Source: an uncultured beta proteobacterium
GTDB taxonomy: Bacteria; Pseudomonadota; Gammaproteobacteria; Burkholderiales; Burkholderiaceae_B
DNA length: 7,840 nucleotides
NCBI GenBank assembly: GCA_903929925.1
Contig: CAIYWO010000509.1
Coordinates: 1 to 7,840, forward strand
Direction of reading: 5' to 3'
The position numbers were made by a program, and so were the translations under genes. Positions 6,758-7,840 of this stretch are shown here, in pieces. The notes beneath the pieces were generated by a model. It had not been told where the DNA came from, did not search any database, and worked only from the letters and a program-made list of their open reading frames with translations. How positions within the stretch are numbered: the first letter of the stretch is position 1; the number at the start of each line of letters is the position of its first letter.

Positions 6758-7729
6758 TTAGTCAGCCTTGATGTTCGCTTTGCGCACTAGATCTTGATAC
6801 GCATTGATCTGCGACTGTATGTACTGGCCAAAGGCGGCGGGGGTTGGGCTGGGTGCCATTTCAATACCGAGTGCAATAAATCGCTTTTGAATCTCTTGCG
6901 ACGTCAGTATTTTGCTGATCTCAGCATGCAATTTATTAATGATTGCGGGTGGTGTTCCTGCGGGTGCAAAGATTCCGTTGAACGTTGAGTCATCAAAACC
7001 CTTGAGTCCCGACTCATCTAAGGTCGGGACATTAGGCAGGATCGGGGAGCGAGTTTTGCTTGTGACACCGAGGGCGACTAGCTTGCCTTCCTTTACATAC
7101 TTTGCTGAAGTGCTGACCTGATCAAACATAAAGGGAATCTGACCACCTAAGAGATCAACCATTGATTGGGCGTTGCCTTTGTACGGCACGTGCAAATACG
7201 ATACTTTGGCTGCATCGCTGAAAAGTTCTGCCGCAATATGACCTGTCGAGCCATTGCCTGATGAGGCATACGCCATGCTGCTGGGTTGTGCTTTAGCAAG
7301 CGCAATGAACTCTTTGAGCGTTCTTACTTTAACTTTCTCCGGATTCACAACTAACACCATAGGAATCTGGCAAGTCAGGGTGATGGGGGTGAAGTCCTTC
7401 ATCGGATCGTAGCCGGCATTCTTCACCAGAATGGAGGCCGTCACAAAAGTTGTGGAGTGCGCGAGCAAGGTGTAGCCGTCGGCGGGAGATTTTGCGACGA
7501 GATTGGTGCCGAGCAGACTGCTTGCTCCGGGACGATTCTCGACAATTACCTGCTGTCCGAGAGCCTTTGATAAAGGCTCAGCAATACTTCTGGCAACGAT
7601 ATCCACGTTGCCGCCCGCAGCGACGGGGACAATCAGGCGAATAGGTCGGTTCGGATAGTTCGCCGCATCCTGCGCATAGCTGCAGAAAAAGCCCAAACAC
7701 AGCGATAGACCGGTCAGGAATCGTTTCAT
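6758..7729 (-). CDS. Bug/TctC-family periplasmic solute-binding protein
   Basis: This is a periplasmic binding protein of the tripartite tricarboxylate transporter receptor family, typically binding carboxylates or related small polar compounds. It has 323 residues, the family norm. A signal peptide covers about residues 1-19 (MKRF, hydrophobic run, likely cleavage after SYA); Cys16 is not in a lipobox. Family motifs include RPIRLIVPVAAGGNVDIVAR (28-47) with Asp43, VENRPGASSLLG (63-74), SPADGYTLL (81-89), the YDPMKDFTPI segment (107-116), SSGNGSTGH (156-164), HVPYKG (180-185) and DLLGGQIPFMFD (192-203). The ligand cannot be named. No TctA/TctB membrane genes are seen, so it is an orphan binding protein here, as most Bug proteins are. 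It lies 20 bases after a partial amidohydrolase-like gene and 4 bases before the phosphopantetheinyl transferase gene on the same strand, which suggests one transcript. Confidence 0.95.
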   Translation of the reverse strand: MKRFLTGLSLCLGFFCSYAQDAANYPNRPIRLIVPVAAGGNVDIVARSIAEPLSKALGQQVIVENRPGASSLLGTNLVAKSPADGYTLLAHSTTFVTASILVKNAGYDPMKDFTPITLTCQIPMVLVVNPEKVKVRTLKEFIALAKAQPSSMAYASSGNGSTGHIAAELFSDAAKVSYLHVPYKGNAQSMVDLLGGQIPFMFDQVSTSAKYVKEGKLVALGVTSKTRSPILPNVPTLDESGLKGFDDSTFNGIFAPAGTPPAIINKLHAEISKILTSQEIQKRFIALGIEMAPSPTPAAFGQYIQSQINAYQDLVRKANIKAD

Positions 7730-7734
7730 GGATG

Positions 7735-7741
7735 TTCCTTC
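7735..7741 (-). promoter_or_regulatory. Ribosome binding site of the Bug/TctC gene
   Basis: On the minus strand GAAGGAA ends 5 bases before the ATG at 7729-7727. This is the strongest ribosome binding site of the minus-strand genes and fixes the start of the binding protein. The 20-base gap to the upstream stop has an A/T-rich half but no recognisable promoter. Confidence 0.8.
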
Positions 7742-7749
7742 AATAAAAA

Positions 7750-7840
7750 TTAAAAGTCGTACAAGCGGGCCGGGTTATCAACCAGGATTTTCTTGGCGAT
7801 ATCGTGCGTACGTGCCCAGCGTGCGACGCGTCGAATAGCG
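7750..7840 (-). CDS. Probable amidohydrolase-family protein (C-terminal fragment)
   Basis: Reading the minus strand from the right edge, the frame is open for 30 residues and ends with TAA at 7752-7750. The translation ends KKILVDNPARLYDF, which matches the usual C-terminus of Amidohydro_2 metal-dependent hydrolases (2-pyrone-4,6-dicarboxylate lactonase-like TIM barrels), where a final ILVDNPARLYxF motif closes the protein. Members hydrolyse lactones or decarboxylate aromatic acids. The metal ligands lie outside the window, so the substrate and activity cannot be judged. The gene ends 20 bases before the Bug/TctC start on the same strand and is probably co-transcribed with it; binding proteins of this family often accompany such hydrolases. 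The assignment rests on a short motif only. Confidence 0.65.
   Translation of the reverse strand, partial: AIRRVARWARTHDIAKKILVDNPARLYDF

Overview
This window most likely comes from a betaproteobacterium of the order Burkholderiales, plausibly Alcaligenaceae-like. The main clue is an orphan periplasmic binding protein of the Bug/TctC family, which is strongly expanded in that group, next to an amidohydrolase-type gene. A NodT-type RND efflux operon and a moderate base composition (32 G or C in the first 60 bases) also fit. The genus cannot be named from the sequence alone.

Layout. Plus strand, 1-6001: a tightly packed, probably single transcription unit. It holds the C-terminal end of an outer-membrane efflux channel (cut by the left edge), a lipoprotein membrane-fusion protein, a 1055-residue RND/HAE1 inner-membrane pump, a beta-hydroxyacid dehydrogenase of the L-threonate dehydrogenase type, and a carboxymuconolactone decarboxylase (CMD)-fold protein without the redox cysteines. 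Minus strand, 7840 down to 5998: a second compact unit. It holds the last 30 residues of an amidohydrolase-like protein (cut by the right edge), a Bug/TctC binding protein, and an Sfp-type 4'-phosphopantetheinyl transferase. The two units converge and overlap by 4 bases at a CTAG in which both stop codons are written. Only 71 bases lie outside genes, and no stretch without a gene exceeds 24 bases.

How the genes may work together. The first three plus-strand genes make a complete tripartite drug or metabolite exporter across both membranes. The dehydrogenase starts 2 bases after the pump's stop, with its ribosome binding site inside the end of the pump gene, so its translation is probably coupled to the pump. 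That suggests the exported compound may be a hydroxy acid, lactone or related metabolite that the two enzymes also handle, but this is inference. On the minus strand the binding protein probably serves uptake or sensing of a carboxylate linked to the partial hydrolase. The phosphopantetheinyl transferase activates carrier proteins and has no obvious functional link to its neighbours.

No RNA gene, CRISPR array, insertion sequence, integrase, origin or convincing intrinsic terminator was seen. No regulator gene is present, and the promoters of both units probably lie outside the window. Nothing here is clearly a new system. The most interesting point is the coupling of two metabolic enzymes to an RND pump.
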